Source: Pseudanabaena mucicola FACHB-723 (GTDB lineage Bacteria > Cyanobacteriota > Cyanobacteriia > Pseudanabaenales > Pseudanabaenaceae). Taken from it: a stretch of DNA of 33,272 nucleotides. A program made the position numbers and the translations under genes. Location: assembly GCF_014696385.1 (NCBI RefSeq), contig NZ_JACJQB010000039.1, forward strand, positions 1 through 33,272, given 5' to 3'. A model generated the notes under the pieces. That model made no database searches, was not told the DNA's origin, and saw only the letters and a program-made list of their open reading frames with translations. This document shows positions 15,666 to 23,129 of this stretch, in pieces (the first letter of the stretch is position 1; each line of letters begins with the position of its first letter).

Positions 15666-16697
15666 CTACTGCCTAATATTTTTAGGATCAAAGGCATCTC
15701 TTAGACTATCTCCTAAGAGATTAAATGATAGCACTGTCAAAACAATTGCCAATGCGGGAACCCACACTAACCAAGGCTGCAAAATTAAAATTGAAGCATT
15801 AGTGGATATGGACAGCATATTACCCCAAGATGGATCGGGTGGCTGAATACCAAGTCCGACAAGGCTCAACACCGCTTCTACAACAATAAATCTCGGAATA
15901 TCTAAAGTTGCGGAAATGATGATGAAGGTAATTGTTTGAGGAAGTACGTGATGAATAATAATTCTGAGGGGACTTGCGCCTGAAGCACGGGCTGCCATGA
16001 TAAAGGGTTGCTCCTTAATCGACAGGACTTGTCCACGAATAATTCTAGCTAGTCCAGCCCATGACACAAAGGAAATAATGGCAATGATTAATGCAAACCG
16101 TTGAGTATTGCTGATTTGCGGGGGCAAGATTGCTGCTAGTGCGACTAATAGGTAGATAGAAGGGACTGACATCAGGATTTCTACAAAGCGCATTAGCACG
16201 ACATCTAGCCAACCGCCAATGTAGCCCGAAATGCCACCGACTAGACAACCAACCGTATAGGAAATGGTCGTGCCGATGAATCCAATCAAAAGGCTAATGC
16301 GTCCCCCATATAGCAATCTTGTTAGCTGATCCCGACCTTGTTCATCAGTTCCGAGCAGGTTTAGCTGTGCGGTTGGGATACTAGTGCTAAACAAATGTCC
16401 ATTATGGAAAAGTAGGATTTTTGATGGTTGACTGTAGTCAATGATTAAGGCTCGATCGCCTGTCTCTAGATCAACCTTGCCTTGAGTGGTGGGATAGACA
16501 TGAGCGCCAATAAACTGACCTTGACGATCGTGCCAATGAATTTGAGTGGGTGGCAATAAAGCCCCATTTTTTGCTGATTCATTAATCCCGTAGGGAGTTA
16601 TAAAGTTAGCAAATATTGCCATTGCATAAAAGATAGTTAGGATGGCAATCCCTATCCATGCCAAGGGATTCGCTCGTAGTCTTTTCCACCAAGTCAT
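15666..16697 (-). CDS. DppC/OppC-type ABC transporter permease
   Basis: The product is 343 residues. It is an inner-membrane permease with six predicted spans; the first (about 14-35) is followed by a periplasmic loop of about 90 residues, as in DppC/OppC. The EAA-like loop shows AARASGASPLRIIIHHVLP. LGTDEQGRDQLTRLLYGGR is the usual N-terminal-domain signature. The C-terminus has QPPDPSWGNML, typical for dipeptide/oligopeptide permeases. A partner permease, ATPases and binding protein are not adjacent. The start codon ATG overlaps the TAA of the 60-residue upstream gene (TAATG), so translation is probably coupled. Confidence 0.9.
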   Translation of the reverse strand: MTWWKRLRANPLAWIGIAILTIFYAMAIFANFITPYGINESAKNGALLPPTQIHWHDRQGQFIGAHVYPTTQGKVDLETGDRALIIDYSQPSKILLFHNGHLFSTSIPTAQLNLLGTDEQGRDQLTRLLYGGRISLLIGFIGTTISYTVGCLVGGISGYIGGWLDVVLMRFVEILMSVPSIYLLVALAAILPPQISNTQRFALIIAIISFVSWAGLARIIRGQVLSIKEQPFIMAARASGASPLRIIIHHVLPQTITFIIISATLDIPRFIVVEAVLSLVGLGIQPPDPSWGNMLSISTNASILILQPWLVWVPALAIVLTVLSFNLLGDSLRDAFDPKNIRQ

Positions 16698-16879
16698 TAG
16701 GAACCTTTCAGTGCTTTGAAGAAGTTTTTGCGGTAGTTGCCATTAGCGACAAACAGGACTGGCCAAAGCAAGGCTAGACCAATGCGGTTAGCTTCAAAGT
16801 TGGTGTTACGAAAACCTTGCAAAAATTTCACTACGCCAAAGATATAGGCGGCTAGTAATAAAAATCCAATTATTTGCAT
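16697..16879 (-). CDS. small membrane protein, 60 residues
   Basis: The product has a hydrophobic start (FLLLAAYIFGVVKFLQGF) and a second hydrophobic stretch (IGLALLWPVLFVANGNY), then a basic tail. Two short membrane spans with a cytoplasmic basic end are likely. The stop overlaps the permease start by one base. I do not recognise the family. The coupling suggests a partner or stabiliser of the permease, which is inference. Confidence 0.65.
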   Translation of the reverse strand: MQIIGFLLLAAYIFGVVKFLQGFRNTNFEANRIGLALLWPVLFVANGNYRKNFFKALKGS

Positions 16880-16980
16880 ATTTCCATTTCCGTTTACTAG
16901 TTATCCAATTTAACATCAAAAAGTCAGGGCAGAGATAATCACAGAACGATACACTCTCCCTTTAGTCTCATCTAGATAGG

Positions 16981-17730
16981 TTAGATTTTAGCGCAATCAA
17001 AAATTCCTGCCCAGTTCTCCCATGCTTGCTCCCCAAGTTTTTGCCCGTTCTTCCAGATAGCCTGTTGTGTTTCATCTTGGGCGATATTCATGTCGGTTAT
17101 TTCACCCCAGTATGCTGCTGCGATCGCAGTTGATTGAGTAATGACCTGCACGCGATTTTCCTGAGGATGTTTTTGAGTGCGTTCAACAATTAACCGCCAA
17201 CTGTGGGGGGTAGTCAAAAAATAATACAAACTGCTGGCGATCGCATCGGATAATCCACCCTCTAGTCGATGAGCCGTGATCATACTTTCACCTTGGCTCA
17301 CTAATCTTTGCGAGTTTTGGATTTGGCTGAGGCATTGACTTTGGGATTGGGGATCATGTCCCAGCGCAATTCTATTGCCAAAGTCATTACAAATTTGATT
17401 GATAAATAATTGTGGTTGTAATTGTTCGCGGCAGGCTAGAGCGATCGCATATGCCAATACTAATTCTTGAATGTCGATATTGCTGTGGGATTCTAGCTCT
17501 AGTAAACGTGATCGCACTTCCCATAAATCTTGATGCCAATATGCTCCCACTGCGATCGCAATAATCGTTGTTTCTAGTTTGTCTTCTAATTCGAGATCAT
17601 CAAGAGAGTCTTTAATCACGAGGGAGGTCAGGAATTTTAAGCGATCTCTAAAACTGTGAGGAGTAGTCAGGGCAAGACTTAACCAAATAGCGCGAAAACG
17701 GCTCTTGAGAGATTTCTGTCTGGATAACAT
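16981..17730 (-). CDS. ADP-ribosylglycohydrolase-like protein, probably inactive
   Basis: The product is 249 residues. The alpha-helical C-terminal part fits the DraG/ARH fold: EGGLSDAIASSLYYFLTTP, then VITQSTAIAAAYWGEI. Active DraG enzymes hydrolyse ADP-ribose from protein using two Mg2+ held by GDALG- and DTD-type motifs. Neither is present here; the expected GGDTDT position reads TQSTAIA. It could be a pseudoenzyme or a remnant used for a different task. It begins about 70 bases after the GIY-YIG gene ends and is on the same strand. The DraG assignment is moderately confident; catalytic loss is inferred. Confidence 0.6.
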   Translation of the reverse strand: MLSRQKSLKSRFRAIWLSLALTTPHSFRDRLKFLTSLVIKDSLDDLELEDKLETTIIAIAVGAYWHQDLWEVRSRLLELESHSNIDIQELVLAYAIALACREQLQPQLFINQICNDFGNRIALGHDPQSQSQCLSQIQNSQRLVSQGESMITAHRLEGGLSDAIASSLYYFLTTPHSWRLIVERTQKHPQENRVQVITQSTAIAAAYWGEITDMNIAQDETQQAIWKNGQKLGEQAWENWAGIFDCAKI

Positions 17731-17799
17731 AGGCTTGGTAGATGGTTATGGTCAGTATAAAACCCAATCGTCAAGGCAACCCTTGGCGAAGCTAAAAAA

Positions 17800-18207
17800 C
17801 TACTGCAAAACCAAGTAAAGGGTTACTGCGATCGCAAATAATAAAACCAACAGATAAATAATCACGCGCCCCCAAACAGCAATGAATAAACCCGTCAAAT
17901 CCCAAAAACTTGCTCTAGCTGAACCGTTCCACACAGGACGAAATCTAAAAATCTGAGATTTTTCATAGCCATGGATCTGATGTGGAGCTAAAACTTGATA
18001 ATGCAGTCTACCAAACGGATGTAAAAGCTTGAACTGCTCATAACGATGATGGGTACTTTTCCAACGGTTGCGAAGATTTTTGGCTTTGCCAATATAAAGA
18101 ACAATCCATAGGGCTGTGATGTAATACACTCCAGCATTCTGGGGCAATTCCTTTAACTTAGTGACAGGTTTAGACGGTAGCCAGAAAATACGAAGCCAAT
18201 CAGACAT
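17800..18207 (-). CDS. GIY-YIG nuclease-domain protein with C-terminal membrane anchor
   Basis: The product is 135 residues. The N-terminal GIY-YIG domain shows GVYY (26-29), LYIG (37-40), catalytic Arg46 in NLRNRW, Glu82 in the metal-site position (YEKSQI) and PVWN (91-94). The first four features match the active family. Residues about 111-133 (VIIYLLVLLFAIAVTLYLVL) are a strongly predicted transmembrane helix. A membrane-tethered GIY-YIG protein is not the usual UvrC or homing-endonuclease arrangement. Substrate and partner are unknown. It precedes the DraG-like gene on the same strand. Confidence 0.78.
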   Translation of the reverse strand: MSDWLRIFWLPSKPVTKLKELPQNAGVYYITALWIVLYIGKAKNLRNRWKSTHHRYEQFKLLHPFGRLHYQVLAPHQIHGYEKSQIFRFRPVWNGSARASFWDLTGLFIAVWGRVIIYLLVLLFAIAVTLYLVLQ

Positions 18208-18337
18208 AGGTAATTTACTATCCTTATTTGGTCATTCCCAGAGATTTTGTTACTTTTGATCGCTTGCTATAAAACTTAGGATATAAGTAGATTGTTTTGC
18301 TTGAGTTATCTGAATTATTTAGTTAGGTTTTGCATAT

Positions 18338-18472
18338 ATGTCAGACTTTAATCGCGGCATCATGAAGTTTGAAAATGCGGATAGCCCTTTGTCCATCGTG
18401 CTGTCCAGCATTGTCGTTTTGAGTTTGATCGGATTTCTCCTCTGGTGGGGATTCCAGACAGCTTACGTCTAG
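18338..18472 (+). CDS. small single-span membrane protein, 44 residues
   Basis: ATG 18338 to TAG 18472 gives 44 residues: MSDFNRGIMKFENADSPL, a hydrophobic helix with Trp at its end (SIVVLSLIGFLLWWGF), then QTAYV. The hydrophilic N-terminus, single span and tiny C-terminus resemble low-mass subunits of photosystem or NDH-1 complexes, but I cannot assign one. A hairpin terminator follows at 18500-18536, which supports a real transcript. A possible Shine-Dalgarno (TTAGG) lies upstream. No neighbour shares an evident function. Confidence 0.7.
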   Translation: MSDFNRGIMKFENADSPLSIVLSSIVVLSLIGFLLWWGFQTAYV

Positions 18473-18499
18473 TTCTTTGACCGAAATTGAATGTACACC

Positions 18500-18536
18500 A
18501 AAACGAGAGGTAGCGAGTCGCGCTGCCTCTCGTTTT
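18500..18536 (+). terminator. terminator after the 44-residue protein
   Basis: The 16-bp stem is AAAACGAGAGGTAGCG against CGCTGCCTCTCGTTTT with one G-T pair and loop AGTCG. The T tract follows directly. Confidence 0.8.
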
Positions 18537-18576
18537 TGCGTTAAGCTAAAGCAAGTTTTTTATAAATTACTGCACA

Positions 18577-19065
18577 ATGACCGTTACCACTTCTCAAAAT
18601 GAACAGCTTGGGGCTGCAATTGGCGCAATTCCCAGTGGCTTGTTTATTGTTACCTCTCAGCAAAATGGCAAAACTGCAACGATGTTAGCGTCATGGGTGC
18701 AACAAGCAGGCTTTGAGCCACCATCTGTAACGATCATCGTTGGCAAAAGTAGACCAATTGAGTCTTTTTTGACAGTAGGTAGCCCTGTTGTGATCAATAT
18801 TCTTGCTAAGGGTGATGGTAAGAGTATTGGTCATTTTGCTAAGGGTTTTGCTCCTGATGTCGATCCCTTGGATGGCGTGGAAACTGCAATTGCCCCCAGT
18901 GGTCAACCCTATTTGACGGATGCGATCGCCTATCTTGATGCCACAGTAGCAGGCAGCCTTGATGCTGGCGACCATACGGTAATTTTGGCAAACCTAAATG
19001 CTGGTGAACGACTCCATGAAGGAGATTCTGCTATTCACACTCGTAAAAACGGCTTCAAATATTAA
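18577..19065 (+). CDS. flavin reductase-like FMN-binding split-barrel protein
   Basis: The product is 162 residues. The family binds FMN and reduces flavin with NAD(P)H, or forms the C-terminal flavin reductase module of cyanobacterial flavodiiron proteins; this is a free-standing version. Motifs are IPSGLFIVTSQQNGK, TMLASWVQQAGFEPPSV, GSPVVINIL and AGDHTVILANL. No signal peptide or metal motif is visible. The TAA stop at 19063 is the first base pair region of a 29-bp hairpin. Substrate is not known. Confidence 0.85.
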   Translation: MTVTTSQNEQLGAAIGAIPSGLFIVTSQQNGKTATMLASWVQQAGFEPPSVTIIVGKSRPIESFLTVGSPVVINILAKGDGKSIGHFAKGFAPDVDPLDGVETAIAPSGQPYLTDAIAYLDATVAGSLDAGDHTVILANLNAGERLHEGDSAIHTRKNGFKY

Positions 19066-19124
19066 TTTCTAAAATCTTTTTTAACTACTGCGTTTGCGGT
19101 AGTTAAAAAAGATTTTAGAAATTA
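19063..19124. repeat. 29-bp hairpin overlapping the flavin reductase stop
   Basis: The arms TAATTTCTAAAATC... (19063-19091) and its complement (19096-19124) pair with one G-T; the loop is GTTT. The hairpin starts at the stop codon. It probably terminates the transcript, but it is much longer than needed. Confidence 0.8.
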
Positions 19125-19151
19125 GTTGACATTGATCGCAATGTTTGGCAT

Positions 19152-19171
19152 ATTAATAAAGCGCAAAACGC
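19152..19171. repeat. partial arm of the palindromic repeat
   Basis: ATTAATAAAGCGCAAAACGC matches the right arm of the 105-bp element (AATAAAGCGCAAAGCGC) with one substitution. The rest of the element is not seen. Confidence 0.4.
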
Positions 19172-19209
19172 AAAGGCAAAAATTAACTAAGCCCAAGCAA
19201 AGTGCAAAT

Positions 19210-19281
19210 GCGGGTGTGGCTCAGTGGTAGAGCATCTCCTTGCCAAGGAGAATGTCGTGGGTTCGAATCCCATCACCCGCT
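19210..19281 (+). tRNA. tRNA-Gly (GCC)
   Basis: The cloverleaf has the acceptor stem GCGGGTG/CACCCGC, discriminator T, D-arm GCTCAGTGGTAGAGC, anticodon loop TTGCCAA (GCC) and T-loop TTCGAAT. CCA is not encoded. It lies between the flavin reductase and tldD, and a hairpin terminator follows. Confidence 0.97.
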
Positions 19282-19290
19282 TATTAATTG

Positions 19291-19329
19291 ATAAAGTAAA
19301 AGGGACGATTTGTGTCCCTTTTACTTTAT
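19291..19329 (+). terminator. hairpin after tRNA-Gly
   Basis: The 16-bp stem ATAAAGTAAAAGGGAC / GTCCCTTTTACTTTAT has loop GATTTGT. It ends 11 bases before the tldD ATG at 19341. Confidence 0.8.
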
Positions 19330-19340
19330 GGATTTTACCG

Positions 19341-20783
19341 ATGCAATTTGATTTAAAAGCCACCTTATCTCATATTGATTTACCCTCGGCTGAATGGATC
19401 GGATTACGTGAAGTTTACGAAATTAATACAACCCGATATGTTCGCGATCGCAAACCACAAACCAATGGTCGTAGTCAATCCCATGGTGTGATGATCGAAG
19501 TATTAGCCGATGGACAATTTGGCTATGCGAGTACCAATCACCTCGATCTGGAAAATATTCAAATTACTGCCCAAAAAGCATATCAACAGGCAAAAACAGC
19601 CGCACAGTGGGGATTGCATCGTTTTAGCACGGCTCAACGCCCCAAGGCGATCGGGCAGTATTTCTCTCCATTTCTTAAGCCTGCGGACGCGCTTACGCCC
19701 AAAGAGATCAATGATCTGCTGATCGAAATCTGCGACACTCTCAAGGTGTCTGATAAAATCGTGAAAACTAGTGCCTATGCGGTGATCACTGAAGTTGAAA
19801 GTAAATTTATCAGCAGTAACGGTTCTGATATCTATCAAAAATTTTTAACGATCTCAACTGACTATGCCGCCACTGCCCAAGAAGGTGCAGTAATTCAACG
19901 ACGTGGTGATAACGGTCAACTGGCTCGTTGTAATCAAGTTGGGTTAGAAGTTTTTGATCGCGAATCAATTTTAGAAAGGGCAAAAGTAATCGGTGAACAA
20001 GTCGTTGAATTACTGACTGCCCCTGAATGTCCAACAGACACTACTTCATTAGTGCTTGCCCCAGATCAAATGCTGTTGCAAATCCATGAGAGTATCGGGC
20101 ATCCCCTAGAAATTGATCGTATCCTCGGTGATGAACGTAACTATGCAGGCGGCAGCTTTGTCAAACTAGAAGATTTTGGCAAGATGCAATATGGCTCATC
20201 ATTAATGAATGTTTCCTTTGATCCGACCATGGATGGTGAATTTGCCAGCTATGGCTTTGATGATGCAGGTATTCCCGCTACCAAGGAATATTTGATCAAA
20301 GATGGAAAACTATTGCGTGGTTTAGGAAGCTCAGAAAGTCAATTGCGATCTGGGCTTGATGGTGTCGCTAACTCTAGAGCCACCTCATGGAATCGTCCTG
20401 CCATTGATCGTATGGCAAATATTAACCTTGAGTCAGGAGAACATTCATTTAAAGAGATGATTGCCGATGTCGAACGTGGCGTATACATGGAATCAAATCG
20501 TTCATGGTCAATTGATGACTATCGCAATAAATTTCAATTTGGTTGTGAATATGCCAAACTGATCGAGAATGGTGAATTAACAAAAACTGTCCGCAACCCT
20601 AACTATCGCGGCATTACCAATCAGTTTTGGAATAGTCTTTCTAAAATAGGCGATCGCCATACCGTCGAAGCCTATGGTTCCCCCTTCTGCGGCAAAGGTG
20701 AGCCAAACCAAGTCATTCGGGTTGGTCATGCCTCACCTGTTTGTCTATTTGAAAATATCGAAGTCTTTGGTGGCGCTATCTAA
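19341..20783 (+). CDS. tldD: TldD/PmbA-family metalloprotease
   Basis: The product is 480 residues, the usual TldD length. TldD and TldE (PmbA) form a zinc-dependent protease that acts on modified peptides and CcdA-like substrates in other bacteria. The HExxxH metal motif is HESIGH (249-254), followed by PLEIDRILGDERNYAGG. The C-terminal half shows GFDDAGIPATKEYLIKDG and RNPNYRGITNQFWNSL, both typical. I chose ATG 19341; the frame is open back into the tRNA-Gly gene, which must be noncoding. The TldE partner is not in the window. A hairpin separates it from the convergent 51-residue gene. Confidence 0.93.
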   Translation: MQFDLKATLSHIDLPSAEWIGLREVYEINTTRYVRDRKPQTNGRSQSHGVMIEVLADGQFGYASTNHLDLENIQITAQKAYQQAKTAAQWGLHRFSTAQRPKAIGQYFSPFLKPADALTPKEINDLLIEICDTLKVSDKIVKTSAYAVITEVESKFISSNGSDIYQKFLTISTDYAATAQEGAVIQRRGDNGQLARCNQVGLEVFDRESILERAKVIGEQVVELLTAPECPTDTTSLVLAPDQMLLQIHESIGHPLEIDRILGDERNYAGGSFVKLEDFGKMQYGSSLMNVSFDPTMDGEFASYGFDDAGIPATKEYLIKDGKLLRGLGSSESQLRSGLDGVANSRATSWNRPAIDRMANINLESGEHSFKEMIADVERGVYMESNRSWSIDDYRNKFQFGCEYAKLIENGELTKTVRNPNYRGITNQFWNSLSKIGDRHTVEAYGSPFCGKGEPNQVIRVGHASPVCLFENIEVFGGAI

Positions 20784-20795
20784 AAAAGAAGAGCT

Positions 20796-20828
20796 AAAAA
20801 AGAAGGACGCAAAGCGTCCTTCTTTTTT
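20796..20828. terminator. terminator after tldD
   Basis: The 15-bp stem AAAAAAGAAGGACGC / GCGTCCTTCTTTTTT with loop AAA. It overlaps the last base of the convergent 51-residue gene stop (20828-20830), so it probably serves both. Confidence 0.85.
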
Positions 20829-20983
20829 TAATTTAAGCCTAGTTGCTTCATTTCTTGTTCAAGGATATTGACTAAGCCAGTGTCATTGTTATTCCGAGCA
20901 ACTTCCATACGGCGCTTAATTGAGGCGGCTAAGTTAGCCTTGTGGTTGGCGGCGGCTTCTGCCTTCTTTTGCATAATAGTCAT
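20828..20983 (-). CDS. small basic protein, 51 residues
   Basis: The frame from ATG 20983 to TAA 20828 encodes MTIMQKKAEAAANHKANL, then AASIKRRMEVARNNNDTG, then LVNILEQEMKQLGLN. It is basic, helical and has no cysteine or membrane segment. An in-frame GTG sits just before the ATG. The body looks conserved-protein-like (a regular helix with charged faces), but I do not recognise the family. It is transcribed toward tldD, and the shared terminator supports a real gene. Confidence 0.6.
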   Translation of the reverse strand: MTIMQKKAEAAANHKANLAASIKRRMEVARNNNDTGLVNILEQEMKQLGLN

Positions 20984-21107
20984 CACTAATATCCCTTAAA
21001 TTACATATTGTTTATATATCAGTACCATAACATATTCTTATTTGAATGGTAGTATATGTTACTAATTTTTTGTTAAATAAATGTAAAGAAGAGCTATTTT
21101 TATTCCC

Positions 21108-21138
21108 AAAAAAAGCGGCGCATCGTGCCGCTTTTTTT
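21108..21138 (-). terminator. terminator of the GH57 gene
   Basis: A 12-bp stem (AAAAAAAGCGGC / GCCGCTTTTTTT) with a short inner extension and loop ATC lies 6 bases past the GH57 stop on the minus strand. Confidence 0.85.
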
Positions 21139-21143
21139 TGGAT

Positions 21144-22742
21144 CTAACTTGCCGTTAAGGGGCGATAGGTTCTGTAGTTGATGTCTGGGAATATATTGTC
21201 CATATACTCAATCTTTTCCAGCCAACCAGCATCAATCTTTTCAGCTTCAATGTCTTCAAACAGCTTTTCCAATCGCATTAAATGCGATCGCGTCCGCCGA
21301 ATCGCGTAGGGAACCATTGTCCCAGTTCGCATAATGAAAGCCCAATCAGAAGACTGCGCTAACAGCAACTCACGGGCAGCCTGATTGAGTGCGCGCCATT
21401 CCAATTCATCTGCAGGTTCACGATAGGACAAATGAATCATCCTTTCTGCGCCCTTATGTAAATGTTGATATACCCAAGCATTGGTTTCATTGAGCCAATA
21501 CTCATGGAAGCCCTTATAGCCCCAGCTTGATTGAGCAGGGCGGGATACCTGTTGAGTTGGGTTATGACGGAGATAATCAGCAAGGTGTGTCATCTCATAG
21601 GTGGTTTGATCGTAATAGGACTTACGAATCAAGAAATCAATAAACCAAGGACCTTCATACCACCAATGCCCAAATAGCTCGGCATCATAGGGCGAAACCA
21701 CCAATGGTGGGCGACCCATCATGTTATGCAGATAGCCAACTTGGCTTTCTCGATTTTGCATGAAGTTTGTCGCATGTTCCGCCGCTTTTTCCTTCGCCCA
21801 GTAAGGATCATAAAGCTGTTTGGCATCGAGACCAAAATCATTGCCAGTAATGCGATGATACTTCACACCCGTATTTTTGCGCTGACCGTTGGGCATGATG
21901 AAAGGCTTGATGTACTCATAATCAGCTTCCCAACCTAAATCCTTATAAAATTCGCGATAGACAGGATTTCCGGGATAACCAACTTTGGATGACCAAACTT
22001 GCTGCGAAGACTCGTGATCACGAGCAAAGGCGGCTACTCCTGTTTCTGTGAATACAGGGGCATAGGTTCCAAAACGGGGACGGGGCTGACCATACAAAAT
22101 GCCATGACCATCGGTTAGGAAGTAACGCAGACCGACATCGGCCAACAAGCGCTCTAGTCCATCGTAATACGCACATTCTGGCAACCAAATGCCATTGGGA
22201 GCGCGTCCAAATTCTTGGGTGTAATGTTCTACTGCGACTTCTAGCTGTGCCCAAACTGCTTCTGGATACATCTTCATCAGGGGCAAATACCCGTGAGTTG
22301 CCCCACAGGTAATAATTTCTAGATTGTTGGTATCTTGAAATTGCTTAAATGCCGTTATGAGGTCGCCGCCATATCGTTCCCAAATTTCACGCGTTTCCGC
22401 ATATTCTTTGACATAGTATTCTGCCAAATACTTGACATGACCGTTATGCTCATTATGAATAACTTCTAGTTCAACCAGTTGTTGCAGTAGAGCAAGGTGC
22501 TTGTCATAGCGTTCTTGCAATAATGGATCGCGTAACATGGATACCAAAGGCGGTGTCATGCTCATGGTTATCTTGAAGTCAATGCCATCTCTCCTGAGTC
22601 CCTCGTAGACTTTGATTAGGGGGATGTAAGTCTCGGTAATTGCCTCATATAACCATTCTTCTTCAAGAACATAGTCGCTTTCAGGGTGACGGACGAAAGG
22701 CAAGTGAGCGTGTAAGACTAGCGCCAGATATCCAATGCTCAT
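21144..22742 (-). CDS. GH57 1,4-alpha-glucan branching enzyme
   Basis: The product is 532 residues. Family GH57 branching enzymes (DUF1957 type) form alpha-1,6 branches in glycogen. The N-terminal motif LVLHAHLPFVRHP, the nucleophile Glu189 in IWLPECAYYDG, and the acid Asp353 in VVSPYDAELFGHWW fit the archaeal-type enzyme positions. Residues LTDGHGILYGQPRPRFG and the C-terminal RKSYYDQTTYEMT stretch are typical. The start ATG 22742 gives MSIGYLALVLHAHLPF, as expected for the family, with a purine-rich leader (AGGAAAAGAAG). It probably acts in glycogen synthesis together with a GH13-type GlgB elsewhere. Confidence 0.92.
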   Translation of the reverse strand: MSIGYLALVLHAHLPFVRHPESDYVLEEEWLYEAITETYIPLIKVYEGLRRDGIDFKITMSMTPPLVSMLRDPLLQERYDKHLALLQQLVELEVIHNEHNGHVKYLAEYYVKEYAETREIWERYGGDLITAFKQFQDTNNLEIITCGATHGYLPLMKMYPEAVWAQLEVAVEHYTQEFGRAPNGIWLPECAYYDGLERLLADVGLRYFLTDGHGILYGQPRPRFGTYAPVFTETGVAAFARDHESSQQVWSSKVGYPGNPVYREFYKDLGWEADYEYIKPFIMPNGQRKNTGVKYHRITGNDFGLDAKQLYDPYWAKEKAAEHATNFMQNRESQVGYLHNMMGRPPLVVSPYDAELFGHWWYEGPWFIDFLIRKSYYDQTTYEMTHLADYLRHNPTQQVSRPAQSSWGYKGFHEYWLNETNAWVYQHLHKGAERMIHLSYREPADELEWRALNQAARELLLAQSSDWAFIMRTGTMVPYAIRRTRSHLMRLEKLFEDIEAEKIDAGWLEKIEYMDNIFPDINYRTYRPLTAS

Positions 22743-22984
22743 AGATCTTCTTTTCCTAAAAAGTCTTTAAATTAGCTGAGATTGCTAAAGATAGTGCCAA
22801 AGGTGATTACTAAATGTGATTCCCTATTCTTAAGGCATTTTTAAAGTAATTTTAAGCTATTGGTGTAACCAATTTGACACTACTAATACTTGCGATCGCA
22901 AAGCCGTATTTATACTCATAATCCCAATTCGCGAAAGTGTGCCAATACTTTTGTTAATTAAAAACTAAACCCAGTGATGGTTTT

Positions 22985-23019
22985 AAAAACACAAAATGGC
23001 TATGCCATTTTGTGTTTTT
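22985..23019. repeat. 16-bp hairpin, TAT loop
   Basis: AAAAACACAAAATGGC / GCCATTTTGTGTTTTT with loop TAT. It lies in a divergent gap, so it is not a terminator of a known gene. Confidence 0.8.
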
Positions 23020-23035
23020 ATGTAACTTTTATAAA

Positions 23036-23079
23036 CCAGAAGATGAGTAGCGGCGCTCCGCGCCGCTACTCATCTTCTG
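23036..23079. repeat. perfect 20-bp hairpin related to the palindromic family
   Basis: The stem starts CAGAAGATGAGTAGCGGCGC with loop TCC; the exact complement follows. The flanks ATAAAC on the left and TGGTTTTGCTTTGCTATA on the right resemble family arms (AAAACC, GCAAAGC, TATAGCAA). A half of this element is at 10651-10680. Confidence 0.8.
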
Positions 23080-23129
23080 TGGTTTTGCTTTGCTATATAA
23101 TTAAGTTTGTTTTAAAGATCAATAAAAAC

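Larger units (their letters stand above)
22743..23129. other. divergent gap with two long hairpins
   Basis: 387 bases lie between the GH57 start and the small protein start. It holds hairpins at 22985-23019 and 23036-23079 and TTGCTATA at 23090-23097. The first 240 bases carry no feature I can name apart from one HIP1 site near 22893. Confidence 0.75.

Noticed and set aside
19224-19340. N-terminal extension of TldD through tRNA-Gly
   Set aside because: It would run through a tRNA gene and its terminator; the ATG at 19341 gives the usual TldD length.
22974-23129. N-terminal extension of the small protein at 23130
   Set aside because: It is translated hairpin sequence with no family similarity.
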